Positions 48,897-60,130 of a stretch of DNA of 64,000 bases are shown in pieces. The notes beneath the pieces are model-generated. The model was not told the DNA's origin, made no database searches, and was given only the letters and a program-made list of their open reading frames with translations. This DNA is from Malachius bipustulatus (Eukaryota; Arthropoda; Insecta; Coleoptera; Melyridae): contig OU342639.1 in NCBI GenBank assembly GCA_910589415.1, forward strand, positions 23,754,268 through 23,818,267, written 5' to 3'. Positions within the stretch are counted from its first letter, which is position 1, and every line of letters begins with the position of its first letter. A program made the translations under genes and the position numbers.

Positions 48897-49509
48897 CAGT
48901 AGAAGCTCGATTATCCGAAGTAATGTGGACCGGATCCATTTCAGATAAGTGAAGTTCGGATAATAGGAGTTTTTAACAAATATATAAGATAATGTAGGTA
49001 CCTATATATTTCATTCTTTTTTATCGTTTAAAGAAAACTCAACATAGCAATAAATACTCTGAATTGCTTTTAATTTATGATTTATTGTTATATGACCATC
49101 TTTTTACGCTTTTTTTAAATTGATGGATGACATATTATTTTCTTGCCTAAAAACAATTGCTTGCTAGGAAATGAAAATGAAAATCATAAAGGGAACAGTA
49201 CGTTACTGAAGTGGAACTGTTATTCTTATTTGAAGTAAATCAGGCAGGAAAGAAACCAACTTTTTAATGGGCAAATTCTTCGAAATTCTAACACCTTGTC
49301 AGTGAAAAATATTTTATTATTTCTGAGGAAATGCATACCTATAGGTATGCATTCCTATGCATGAAATGGTTGGATAATTTTTATTATTTATTATTTTTAT
49401 GTATGAACAGTACATAGGTACCGAAATATAACAATTTCGGAGTATTTGAAAGCGCGCATTTCGGATAACGCGGAGGTCAAATTTCGATCCGGATAATCGA
49501 GCTTCTACT
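48897..49509. mobile_element. Inverted-repeat element (pogo/Tigger-like ends), about 613 bp
   Basis: Left end CAGTAGAAGCTCGATTATCC and right end GGATAATCGAGCTTCTACT pair over about 22 bases, and both sub-termini repeat the sequence TTCGGATAA. Ends of this type are familiar from pogo/Tigger DNA transposons. No transposase is left. Confidence 0.7.
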
Positions 49510-52178
49510 ATACTTAATTTCACAGGGTGTAGCAATTTGTTATGACAATTGTCAGTCATGCCAGTTTAAGCAGCACAGCTAGTTTTTTCTCGTTCAATAA
49601 GCACACATCGGTTGTCAAGACAGCTGACTGCTTTGAATGCAACCACTGAGTTTGTCATCAGTATGATCTCACCGATCTTGAATTTTTATTAACATGAAAA
49701 CTTTATATAGTTTTGAACCCTGTATATTTAGTTGGTAAAGAGCTGAGATATTTCGTTGCCGACCATGAAATACCTGATATTCCTTTTCATGAATACTTGG
49801 TCTATATTAATTTATAGTAAAATATACTGGGAATGTTTCCAATTATTGATATTAATAGCTTAAAATAAAAACAAATGTTTATATATTAGCGGTTCTTTAA
49901 TAAGATTTTATATATACTTATAAAAAATATTGTTCACAGAAACATCTATACTGTTTTAATATTTTTCCTGATTGTAAATCTGTACCTTATTGGTTTGATG
50001 TACCAATACTACTTTTATGTAAATTATTATTTATACTTTTGAAATGTTTTTTTAGAGTTGTTTTTTAGGTTAAGTACATTATGAGAACTTTTTAGTTTTA
50101 ATTTACGATAAATAAATATTTTTTCAAACACTTTCATCAAATTTTTCTATCTTTTGAATATGGCTTTACATAACAATGCAAGCGGATGTGATTATTAGTT
50201 AATGATGAGAAAAGGCGGTATCATTTTTTCATTTTCTTTTATTTATTAAATTATACCTATCGTCAACTTTGAAATAATATTAACGTGAGAATTTTCAAGA
50301 AGTGTTCCATCCATTCAGGCTGTATAATGTTTTTGTCTTTTTAACATCTCATTGATCAGCATAGCAGATTTTCAACTGAATAGAGTAGAAAACGATTCTG
50401 TTTAGGATGGAGAGAAACTGGAACACAAAATTAATTTGATACCTTGCTAGGTGGTCACGTGTTTACAAGATTGTTACGGGGAGAGAATATAATGCGTGAC
50501 AACACGTCGATTGATCATGGCTACGCGTTGAGTCACAATTGAAATTGGAACGTTCGTCGGAACAATTCTCGACCGACTAACTGCGTCAGATTACAGATCC
50601 GAACCTGGAAACATAAACATGAACCTTCGAATGGAGCCGAAAGTGTGCGATTAAGTGAAGATTGGGCGACCTAGGTGAAGATACTAGATAGATTTATAAT
50701 TATTTTTATTGAACCACTAATTATTTTGGGGTGAAAGAATGTGCCATAACAGCTTAATTCGTGTATTAACATCTACTTAATAAATACACTAGTAAAAAAT
50801 TCAATAAAATTAGCTTGAAAATGAATGTAGGTAGGTATATACTTATGAGAATCAATGTGTAGTTCTTGAAATAATAAAACCTCTGCATCAGTAGTGTAAA
50901 AGTTCATAAATCCATGACAACTCTACTGTTATAGCGAGGATAATACTACATAAAAGACACGCACGTTTCTCTGGTTGCCTACTTGCTCATTAAAATTAAA
51001 AGTCACTACAAAACGAAAACACCAGTTAGAATAGATATAACTTCCAAATTTCGTGTAGCATGTGTGGTTTAGAGCTGACTGATATGATATGCTGATGAGT
51101 CCATAATAAGGACGAAACGGTACCGTCCATGTCTTCAGTCTTCTCCTCGCATGCTGTACGAAAGTTTTTCTAATTTGTTCTGTAAAGAATCTTTAGTGGC
51201 AAATTTAAATTAGAACCTAAATCCCAATAAAATTCATCAAATATTATATAATAAGATACTAGATAGTGTACTTGGGATATAAATTAATAGGAAAGCTGGA
51301 GCGAATATTACATGACGATTATGGACGAATGGCGTGAATCTAAGTGGCGTTACAAGTGATAAGTTAAAAGCGACTATAAAGTATATTACTTCTATAGAAT
51401 GTAGGTACCTAATTTTAATTATAGTGATAAGATTCTCAAAAAACCCTCCCACAACCACTTGGATGATGGACATTCTAAGTTAACAATGGCTGTTTTTATC
51501 TTCTTACCCACCCAGCACCCCTATTTCGCTCCTCGGTCCCGAAAAAATTTGTAAAACTTAGGAGACGCGGATGTCAATAATTACCTTTTTTTATTATTAT
51601 ATTAAAATATTAATTAATATATTAATATTCTAAATTATTCAAATCTAATAAGTGCATGGTTCAATAATACCTGCATAAAAGCTGAAATTTATAATACTAT
51701 TAAACAAATTTGAAAGAGAACATTTTTAGCATTTATTAAATAAATTGTGTTTAATTTCTCATATCGTGTTTTAAACCTGGCGCTGTGTGCCATGCTCACG
51801 CCCCACAGTAAGGTGATCGATCACTTGCCAGTCTTGCCACTTCTACTTGTCTGGTTGTCTATCATCACCCATGGGCGAACTTCTTTTTATAAACTATGCT
51901 GCTGAGCTAAGATCATTAATATTGTGTGACGTTACTGACGTTCAAATTTATTCTAAAAATAAAAAGAAGATAATTAGCGGTCGCGTTGACAGTTGCCAGA
52001 TTTTCGCGCATTCACAATTTATTAATCTCTAATTACCAAATGAAAGATTGAATAACTATTTGTAACTATAATGAATAACTATTTGTCTCGGTGCAACGGC
52101 AACCCAATCTATCATTAATTAACAATCGTAAATAATTATTTAATTCAAGTATTGGATATAAAAAAGATTATAAACGTA
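49510..52178. other. Gene-free stretch
   Basis: AT-rich without a recognisable gene; 51478-51570 is the second copy of the repeat at 39316. Poly(A)-like signals are frequent but have no ORF in front of them. Confidence 0.5.
51478..51570 (-). repeat. Dispersed repeat shared with 39316-39405
   Basis: Contains TCTTACCCACCCAGCACCCC and CGAAAAAATTT, the complement of the repeat in the FRMD4 intron. Confidence 0.7.
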
Positions 52179-52180
52179 TA

Positions 52181-52549
52181 GACGCCGTCAGTGTGACGTC
52201 ACTAGGCTGGGCTAAGCGTAAACGGTTCCAGATAAGAAAACTGTTCACGTGTGGCCATTGTTGTCAGTTGTCGTGATTTAGTTGAAGTTTTAACTTCACG
52301 TGGTCCTGAAAGTTTGACTTATTGAGGTTATTTTCAGGCATTGATCTGCGATCGCTATCAATTGAATTGAACTAAATCATATTTTAAGTTTCCGTGGAGC
52401 TCGAGCTGTCCTTGCGGTAGTTTTATTTTTATTACTAAAATTTCAGCTTTTACTGTAATCAAAAGTTTACGGTTAAATTGGCAGCCATGCAACTGTCAAA
52501 TGCTTGTTTATTTGGAACCCTAACCGGTTCCCCGACCACTGACGGCGTC
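52181..52549 (+). mobile_element. TA-flanked inverted-repeat element with TGACGTCA ends, copy B (369 bp)
   Basis: Begins TA-GACGCCGTCAGTGTGACGTCA and ends CACTGACGGCGTC-TA. It matches copy A (15531-15893) along its whole length with scattered differences, which shows a family that spread as a unit. It sits directly 3' of the eIF4A fragment. Confidence 0.85.
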
Positions 52550-52649
52550 TATTAATATTTGTTTAATTATTATTTTTGACATATATGGTGCATTTGCGCA
52601 CTTCACGATTCCCGAGCTATTTCCATTCCACGACAGCTCATACATCAAC

Positions 52650-52797
52650 ATCACCGCCATTTTCCCTGTTTGAAGGTATATCGTAGTTGATATAACAAGT
52701 GAGACTTGCTGCACGTCAATTCCTCTGGTCAGCAGATCCGTAGTGATAAGGACTCGAGATGGTACGCTCCTAAACTGTTGCATGATCACAACGATCA
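52650..52797 (-). pseudogene. eIF4A fragment (DEAD-box helicase C-terminal part)
   Basis: The minus strand reads [20 protein letters not shown] then [13 protein letters not shown], the helicase motifs IV-V region of eIF4A. A one-base shift then gives [11 protein letters not shown] and a stop soon after. The Ala of the usual [11 protein letters not shown] is Thr here. Only about 50 codons remain, without flanking exons, so this is a dead, probably retrocopied, fragment. Confidence 0.8.
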
Positions 52798-53099
52798 ATG
52801 ACTTGAATTATCAGAAACTGCATGATCAGTTTCTAATAATCTCTATTGAAAAATATAATATTGAAAAAATGCAGCTCTAATCAGGCAACACACGACACGA
52901 CTATAACCTCAAGCATTCATTATTGTTCTAAACTTGTATACCACTTCTGTAGGATTGTCATAAATGATACATTGAATTGTACCAAGACTAATAGTAAATT
53001 CTTTAATCTTCCATGTGGTAATTTAGAGAATGAAGATTAATGAGTTACGACGAATGCACGATAGACTGGCAGCGTGGCTACTAATGCCAGCATCTTTTT

Positions 53100-53390
53100 T
53101 TAGAATAACCTGTATTTCTGTGAACGCAGCCGAATGATCTCATCGCGTTTATTTAAATCCCAACTAGGTTTTGCCAAGAACTCATCTTCTAACGTTCCTA
53201 TTGGTTGTTTACAAGGTTGATAACCGCGCGCGTACTTTTGAACTGGTCGGTGAAGGCATAATGGTGTGTGTCCACGGGGTGAAGCAACTAACAGTGCACC
53301 TGGTTTGGTGGTTTGTATTGGCATTGACTTTAGTTTATTAAAGATAATACTCTGTGTGTATACGTAAATCTGTTTTGGAGACATGGGCAA
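53100..53390 (-). CDS. Unidentified open frame, about 96 codons
   Basis: The minus-strand frame contains GALLVASPRGHTPLCLHRPV, YARGYQPCKQPIGTLEDEFL and PSWDLNKRDEIIRLRSQKYR. The charged, balanced composition looks like real protein rather than chance translation of AT-rich DNA, but I do not recognise the family. It may be one exon or a retrocopied fragment like the neighbouring eIF4A piece. The start is not settled: no acceptor was clearly assigned. Confidence 0.35.
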   Translation of the reverse strand: MPMSPKQIYVYTQSIIFNKLKSMPIQTTKPGALLVASPRGHTPLCLHRPVQKYARGYQPCKQPIGTLEDEFLAKPSWDLNKRDEIIRLRSQKYRLF

Positions 53391-54076
53391 TCACATGAAA
53401 AATTGAACTTTCGCAAATATTGGCTCCCCAAATTGTTTTAATAGAGAGAAATGTTTTGTGTATAATTATCATTTGTTATTATAGGATTCATGAGCTATGC
53501 TTTATTCTGTCTCTGTAAGTAATAGTTAGATTTAAGGTCTATTAGCCATTTTCTAGAAAATATTATATAGTTAAAATTTTCGATTTTGACGTCATTTTCG
53601 TCATTGATTTAATCACAGCTTCCAATTCAACAATTTTAATTTTATTGCGATATTATTGTGTGGAATTATTGTGGTATATTATAATATTATTTTGTCAGAA
53701 AATTATATCACTTTTCTTTCACTCTTCAATTAATTCATTCTTTGGACTATCTTGTCTGGAGTTCTGTATCACAAAACGACTCCCGAGATATCTTCAAAAA
53801 ACTGGAAAAATTTATATTTTTTCGACACCCTGGCGTATCTCAAAAATTGTGTATTTCCGGACACACGTTAATGGAAATTTTTTGTTAGTTTTTGATCAAA
53901 GAATCTGTCTTCAAATTTTTTTTCGCAATATTATAAGGAAATACCCTGTATAATGATCGTTTTTCGTTTTGTTGAATTGAATTCCACCTTGATAGAACTT
54001 AAGTAGGTACCTATACACGATAGGATTAAAGTTAGGTACGTAGGTGTAGGTATAAGTAGTAATTTAAAGTAGTAGC
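53391..54076. other. Gene-free AT-rich stretch
   Basis: A plus-strand frame at 53645-53953 ends close to ACCCTGTATAATG and is more likely repeat sequence than a gene. Confidence 0.5.
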
Positions 54077-54078
54077 TA

Positions 54079-55091
54079 TACAGGGTGCACCACATATCCT
54101 TCTCTATATTATTGCTATCTCCTAACGCTAACAGATACAGGGTCGGTTAAACTCGACAAAAGATGCGCAATTTTGTAGCCATCTCGAATCAGTCAAGACA
54201 TGCAAGATATCTGTGACTGCTCCTGAAATATCCTGAAAAAACTGAAAAATCGATATTTCTAATTTTCGCCATATCTTGCTTATTATTGGAGATTATTAAA
54301 TAATTTTTTGTGGGCTTACATAAGTCAGCAAGAGCTACCCATCTGACGTTTCAAAAATTTTCAAAGCCGACTAGATCCCGGAGTTTTCATAGTCAACTTT
54401 CGTTTTTCTTATGGCGCCAAAATAGTTTTTTTTATGTTGTTTGGTATAAAAAAAATAATAAAAAACAAAAATTTTGTTAAACTTCAAAAAATAAATTTAA
54501 ACATTTTTTATTCTTCTTTTTTCTTTACAAAAAAATACAACCTTTTAGACCGAATTTCATAGATAAATTAAAAAACTATAAGACAAGCACTATTTCGGCG
54601 TATTTTAACAATGTTGACGTATTTCAACGATTTTTTTTAGGTTTTTCTTTGAAAAAAGAAGAATAAAAATTAAAAAAAAATTATTTTTGAAGATTATTAA
54701 TTTTTGGTTTCCATTATTTTTTTTCATATCGAACGACATAAAAAAACAATATGGCGGCCATAAGAAAAACGAAAGTTGACTATGAAAACTCCGGGATCTA
54801 GTCGGCTTTGAAAATTTTTGAAACGTCAGATAGGTAGCTCTTGCCGACTTATGTAAGCCCACAAAAAATAATTTATTAATCTCCAATAATAAAAAAGATA
54901 TGGCAAAAATAAGAAATCTCGATTTTTCAGTTTTTTCAGGATATTTCAGGAACGGTCACAGGTATCTTGCATGTCTTGACGGATTCGAGATGGCCACAAA
55001 ACTGCGCATCTTTTGTCTAATTTAACCGACCCTGTATCTATTAGCGTTCAGGAGACAGCAATATAGAGAAGGATATATGGTGCACCCTGTA
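54079..55091. mobile_element. Long fold-back element, 1013 bp, TA-flanked CAGGGTG ends
   Basis: Arms of about 430 bp (54079-54510 and 54660-55091) are inverted copies. Ends read TA-CAGGGTGCACCACATATCC and GGATATATGGTGCACCCTG-TA. The arms include GTCGGTTAAACTCGACAAAA, CAGGATATTTCAGGAAC and AAAGTTGACTATGAAAACTC. Partial single-arm relatives are at 16590-16790 and 19380-19620, and weaker ones near 7670 and 27590. No ORF with a recognised domain. Confidence 0.88.
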
Positions 55092-56265
55092 TACCTATAT
55101 AGGCTTATTATTATTGGTAGTAGGAAAACAGATGACTAGATGAGATGAGACCACATTCAATATTTATTCTGCTTTAATTAAAATGCTTGACAGTTTTGAG
55201 ACAGGTATATTAAGAAACCAGCAAGCTAAGTGTCATGTCAGTTGCAGTAATAAATCGGAACAGAAAATCGAAGTCAAGTTGAAAAAGTATTCGCAAGTGA
55301 TTCAAATTGGAACTTGATGGATCTAATGACACCTTAGCAGTCCCAGCCCTGTTATTTTACAACCAGGTATTGAAGGAGCGTAAATTTGAAATTGATTTAC
55401 TGAAGTTTGCGAACCAAAGTTACAGCTATTCGCATTTCAATTTGATTAATATCTCTCTCTAATGCTGGAGAGTCAATTAAGGGCAAGTGTTGGCAATTAT
55501 TACTTTGGGTGAGTTCACTTTAAATGTAGGTACGCCCTATACCTGCACATAGGAATAATTTCAGGCAATACCATTTGATTTAAAAATCGATTAATAGTTA
55601 ATTATGGTATATCCTACAATTGGAATTAGAAAATATTTCGTCCTGTGAAGCTGGTCCAATAGGTACATTTTTTTCTTGGAGTTTCGGCAACAACTATATA
55701 GGTACCTATATGTTTAGCAGCAACTCGGCAGCAGACCTAAAGCGGCGTCTAGCCAATAAGTAGGTGCGACATTCTCCTGCAGTTAGTTAACGTAAAAAAG
55801 CTTTTAAAAGCGCCGTTTCGTTTTTATTAACTCGGCGTCAGTTTGCTAGAACAGTATCAGACGCGGACACCAAAAAAGAGATGTACTGAATAGAAGTAAA
55901 CGAATGGAAACTCGCGCGTCTTCATAACGAAGACGCACAAGTTTTCAATTGCTTTGGTAGATAATAGTGTCTTTCTGATTATCTGATTCGAGCCTTAATG
56001 AAGGCGAAACAGAGTGCTGTCTTGTCTTTAGACTTCTTTAATTTGCGCCGATCCCCCGTTGCGAGTATGATTTATTTATTATATAGGTATATATGGGGTA
56101 GGTAGCATATGTTATAGGTACTACATATATTATTATTCTATTTTCCAAATACAATATGTTAATCATTTATTAAATTTATAGGTACGCCACATGACAGGGT
56201 TAATGGATAGACCATGCATACAATACGATATTGATTACATGCACGTATACATATTATATGTTTTT
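55092..56265. other. Gene-free stretch 3' of the natalisin-like gene
   Basis: AT-rich, with many AGGTACCTA-type palindromes. No gene seen. Confidence 0.5.
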
Positions 56266-56271
56266 TTTATT
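56266..56271 (-). terminator. Poly(A) signal of the natalisin-like gene
   Basis: AATAAA on the minus strand only about 10 bases after the TAA stop, giving a very short 3' UTR. Confidence 0.55.
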
Positions 56272-56281
56272 ATCTTAACTT

Positions 56282-58734
56282 TTAACCCCTACTTGCAAAG
56301 AAGGGTGTGTCAACGTCTATAAGATTGGAGACTCGTCTATCTCTGGTTGTGATATCATTCAGTATTCTCCATAGATTACTCGGATCCAAGTTTGAGCTCG
56401 TCGACAATATGGGTTGCTTCGTGTCGTAGCCTCTAGTCCTAAACAAAATAAAAATTTTAAATCGTCTCTGGTACAAACTTATGATCTTTAATTTTTATAT
56501 AGGGTGCGCCAAAACATTCCCAGCAAATAAAAAATCAGCTCTAATAAAAAATTGTCAAAAAAGCAGTACGAATTTGCGTAGTTAAAAGGGCGATGTCCCA
56601 AACAAACCATCATAAACCTCAAAATACACTACATCTTCCCTACTTTGCGCAATATTTCGGATGTATCTTTCCTAATTTCTTTACGGATATTTGCCTTTAA
56701 TAAGTCGCTTCTAACTTCTGCGAGAGGTTTTTTTTATATATATATAGACTCTACATTTTAATTACCCAAAAAGAAAAAAATGTGTGATACCTTCAAATGT
56801 GGGGAATGCGACCAGCACTAAATATTTCCATTTTTGAGAGCACCGTAGGGAAAATTTCTCTACAAGAGTAATGTATAATGTTTGCCATTCAGCGATATCC
56901 TGCTGGAAATATAAGTTTTCTATGCCAAGTTCGTCTAACTAAGGCTGAAAAAAATTCATGTATCGTTCTTCAATACCATCATACCCCTGGAATCTTCAAA
57001 ACAGAAGGAATATAATTCATTGGGATCATAAATGCGCACCTATAAACAACAAACTCATCAAACTGCATGCACGTTCTCTTGCAGTATGAACGAGGATTTT
57101 TCTGTTCTCCACATAAACTCTCCCAACCAGAAATACAAATTTACTTCGTCGCTAAATTATCAAATTTAGGGAAAAATTGTATTTTGCTTCCGCACTAAGT
57201 TTGTAATGATTCGTACGTGCATGCCGCAAACGTCTTTGAACATCAATTGGTCGTATATAGTTTGGATTTTGTATGGATACATATGGAAATTTAGGTGCAA
57301 AATTCTTTTTAAATTCGTCTCAGATAACCCTACACAGTGTGTCCAAATTTTTCTTTATCAAGGAAAATCCGCGTTATTTGAAAACAGAAACCAAGGCTTT
57401 GCGGCTGCGCGCCATCACTACAAGATTATTGAAAATCTAAAGCGTATTCAGCTTGCCAAAAACAATAAACAACCTTAAAACCACCGTTGCTATGGAGTCA
57501 GAAAGAACACACCTTCAGGTCTTTTCAAAATGTAATAAATGTTGTATTTGCGGACTTTGCGGCTACACCCTCAATACACATTTACACCTTTCAACCCCAA
57601 AGTAACAATCCTCTACTCGTTTTTTTTTTCAAATTACACCACTAGAATTTTCTTTACTCGGCAGGATTACTGACTTCGTTCTAAATACCTACATTAATGA
57701 CATCTGTCACATATCTTTCTATACTTTGGTCAAAAAATATCACTTTTATTAACAGTTGTGAAGGAAATAACAAAATTTTTAAAATGTTCCATAGCTGGGT
57801 ATATTTTGCCGCACCCAAGAGGTATAAGTTTAGAGAGCATTTTTCACGAAGCTATAAGATAAGATACATATTAGTACGAAGTTCGTACGTTGCCTGGAAA
57901 AAAAATGAAATGGTGCCAAAATTCAGATATAGACTACGATATTTGTTGCTGATTAAAGTTTTGGAAGGATCTACATTCTAATACTGTATATGGGAATGAA
58001 CGTTCCACACGGAGTAGTGGCCAATAACAGCTCCAGAGTTCAGACTGGCTCTCTCAACTGATCCGACCCGTCCGTCGACGATCGGCGGTCGGGGGACTGG
58101 CGGCTAGTACTATTATATTATATTATATTGGTTTTTAGCTATAGTGAATAAGCGTGCTACTTGAATTTAAGAAATTTGGGGGTAATATATAGTTTAATTT
58201 CACCACTTAAAAGTACCGAGTAATGTGCTGGTGATGATCGAAGGTAGGTAATAATAAAGACATATAAAACTAAAAAAAAAAAGTTAAAATACTAACCTGT
58301 AAATAGTGATTTTGTCTTGTGGTAATTGTGGTGCTGCTAACGACTCCGAATTGTGATATTGACGGTTCTTCTTACCACGATTTGCCCAAAATGGCCCCAA
58401 ACCCAGTTCTTCCTGTCCAGTGGATCGCTTAGTAAAACAAGTCAAGTATGTGCAGGTGATTTTGTTGTCCATCTCCTCAGTACCAATTCCATTATTTCCA
58501 TCGCTCCATAACTCGGGGTTATTAATATCCGACAGCTGAGCTTTTTCTGCCTGAAGAAAATATTTAATAAATTTACATTTACATTTAATACATTACATAT
58601 TACACTTTATATCAAAAATTTAAGACAAATGAACATAATAGCGGTATCAAAACGTAAACATTACGATAGTAAAGGCATACCTGAGCAAAGAAAAAGTAAC
58701 TCGCAAAAACGATCAATATTATTTCAAAATTCAT
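56282..58734 (-). CDS. Natalisin-like neuropeptide precursor (two FxxxR-amide peptides)
   Basis: Exons, in transcription order: 58734-58681, 58550-58297 and 56438-56282; GT/AG junctions and matching phases give 154 codons plus stop. Residues 1-18 are a signal peptide (MNFEIILIVFASYFFFAQ). Two predicted peptides stand at processing sites. The first is STGQEELGLGPFWANR followed by Gly-Lys-Lys and preceded by Lys-Arg. The second is VSNLIDVDTPFFASR followed by Gly and the stop codon, preceded by Arg-Asp-Arg-Arg. The Gly residues predict C-terminal amidation. Both share PF-x-x-x-R-amide, which fits the natalisin family (FxxxR-amide, acting through a tachykinin-related GPCR and tied to mating behaviour in insects). 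The spacer has no other clear cleavage product. Intron 2 (56439-58296) contains a dead transposase. Other FxxxR-like peptides remain possible. Confidence 0.85.
56501..57581 (-). pseudogene. Dead Tc/mariner-type DDE transposase in intron 2 of the neuropeptide gene
   Basis: Minus-strand fragments in several frames: VQRRLRHARTNH near 57235, RVYVENRKI near 57110, GYDGIEERYMNFFQP then stop then LDELGIENLYFQQDIAEWQT near 56900. The YFQQD core resembles the second catalytic Asp block (FQQDGAPAH) of transposases often met in insects. Ends look like AGGGTGCGCCAAAAC (56503) and GGCTACACCCT (57562-57572). Many stops and shifts; inactive. Confidence 0.65.
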
Positions 58735-58800
58735 TTTTCTAACCACACCGCGTAACTTCTAAATCCATCTAAGACTGGACATGGAGGTGGTTCTGCGTTG

Positions 58801-58810
58801 CTTTTATATA
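58801..58810 (-). promoter_or_regulatory. TATA box of the natalisin-like gene
   Basis: TATATAAAAG on the minus strand about 70 bases upstream of the start codon. A CCAGTC initiator-like site follows near 58776, about 30 bases downstream. An ATG at 58782 opens a seven-codon upstream frame (MSSLRWI), if it is included in the transcript. Confidence 0.6.
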
Positions 58811-58811
58811 T

Positions 58812-59159
58812 CCTAAAAACCTGCAAGGCAGAACATTAGGTGGGTTTAGTCTATTCCATTGGATTAGCTTAGGGATTTGGGAATTTCATTATATTTCTGC
58901 CACTCTCAGAGCTATGATTGGTAGCTGATTTTTCTCAGTATTGTTTACATAAAACTGCCGCCCTAATATAAGAAAATGCTGGAATTGTTTCAGGAGGTTT
59001 TTTAGTAAACAGCCTTAGGATGTCAGAAACTGCATTTTTAAATCACATTATATGCCAAGCATTTCATGAGGGCATTAGCAATATTGAGTTTTGTATCCTG
59101 ACAAAAAGATCATGCACAAGAACTTATATTGTGAATGTAATATTTTATTTTACTTCATT
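58812..59159. other. Upstream region of the natalisin-like gene
   Basis: No ORF or repeat recognised; likely contains the promoter region. Confidence 0.45.
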
Positions 59160-60130
59160 TATTTAAATTACATTCACTCAACAGCTAAGACCATTTATTG
59201 GTGGGATGATATTATTTACTAACAAATATTTACATTACAAACAAAAGTCACAATATTTACTGAAAGTCTATACCTAACTAATGACTTTACTTCCAAAACT
59301 TCGTAGAGAATTTATGAAGAGAGTGCTCTCATATTGGGAATAATCTCAACACGCATAGTGTAAATCGATGACGTTTCAAGCAGACGTTAAGAGATAAAAA
59401 CGTTGTTGGGACTCTGGCACCTATCCTCCAAACAACAAATTTGATCCAACTATGGATCTGCGGACAAACAAACATATTATGTAACAGTTTTAATAACACT
59501 GGTGGTGGTTGTGTAAAAATTGTCCAGATTAAATCTCTTCAGGAACGGGGATTCTGTGGGAAGTCTCTTGGAAGACACTCTCAATAAGTCAGAACGAAAA
59601 ATTAAATATTGGAGAAACTTTCTCTGGACATTTTCTAGAATATCTCTGTGTGCGGTGTAGGTATATAAGGATCCCAAATCTGAGAAGCAATCTCAAGGCG
59701 AGAGTTTATTAATAGGTACCTTAAACAGGGATTACGTCTTTTTAGAAGTTAGTCTAATGAATCCTTGCAGCCTGCTGCAGAGGAAATCATATTCATATAT
59801 TGCGCAAAGGACAAACTGTGGTCAAATAAGACACCAAGATCCTTTACACTGTATACAACACCTATTCAAGGCATTATCAGAAAAAGTATATTGGTAAAAT
59901 TCGGGACTCTACTATTACTACGAGAATAAGAAGGGGATGTTCAAAGTCAGAAAATTCTTCTCGCTCCAATCAACAAAAAGATCCAGGCATGTTTGCAACA
60001 TATTCTTGTCATCGACGTACATGCAGCAAATAATAATCCTGTAATTCTACCTAAAAACTCTCAGGCATAATCTCATGAAGAACAGCGCTAAATTCGCGAC
60101 TGTTGCATGACCTGCCCTTTACAAAATCTT
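59160..60130 (-). pseudogene. LINE (Jockey-like) reverse-transcriptase remnant with YVDD motif
   Basis: Minus-strand pieces in order: the catalytic CMYVDDKNM at about 60020-60000, LQTCLDLFVDWSEKNFLTLN, then VKDLGVLFDHSLSF near 59850, then SQIWDPYIPTPHTEI and, in another frame, ILENVQRKFLQYLIFR near 59630. These follow the order of the palm and thumb regions of insect non-LTR reverse transcriptases. Frames change at least three times and stops intervene, so the element is dead. The 3' part continues to about 59160 without a clear tail. Confidence 0.75.
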
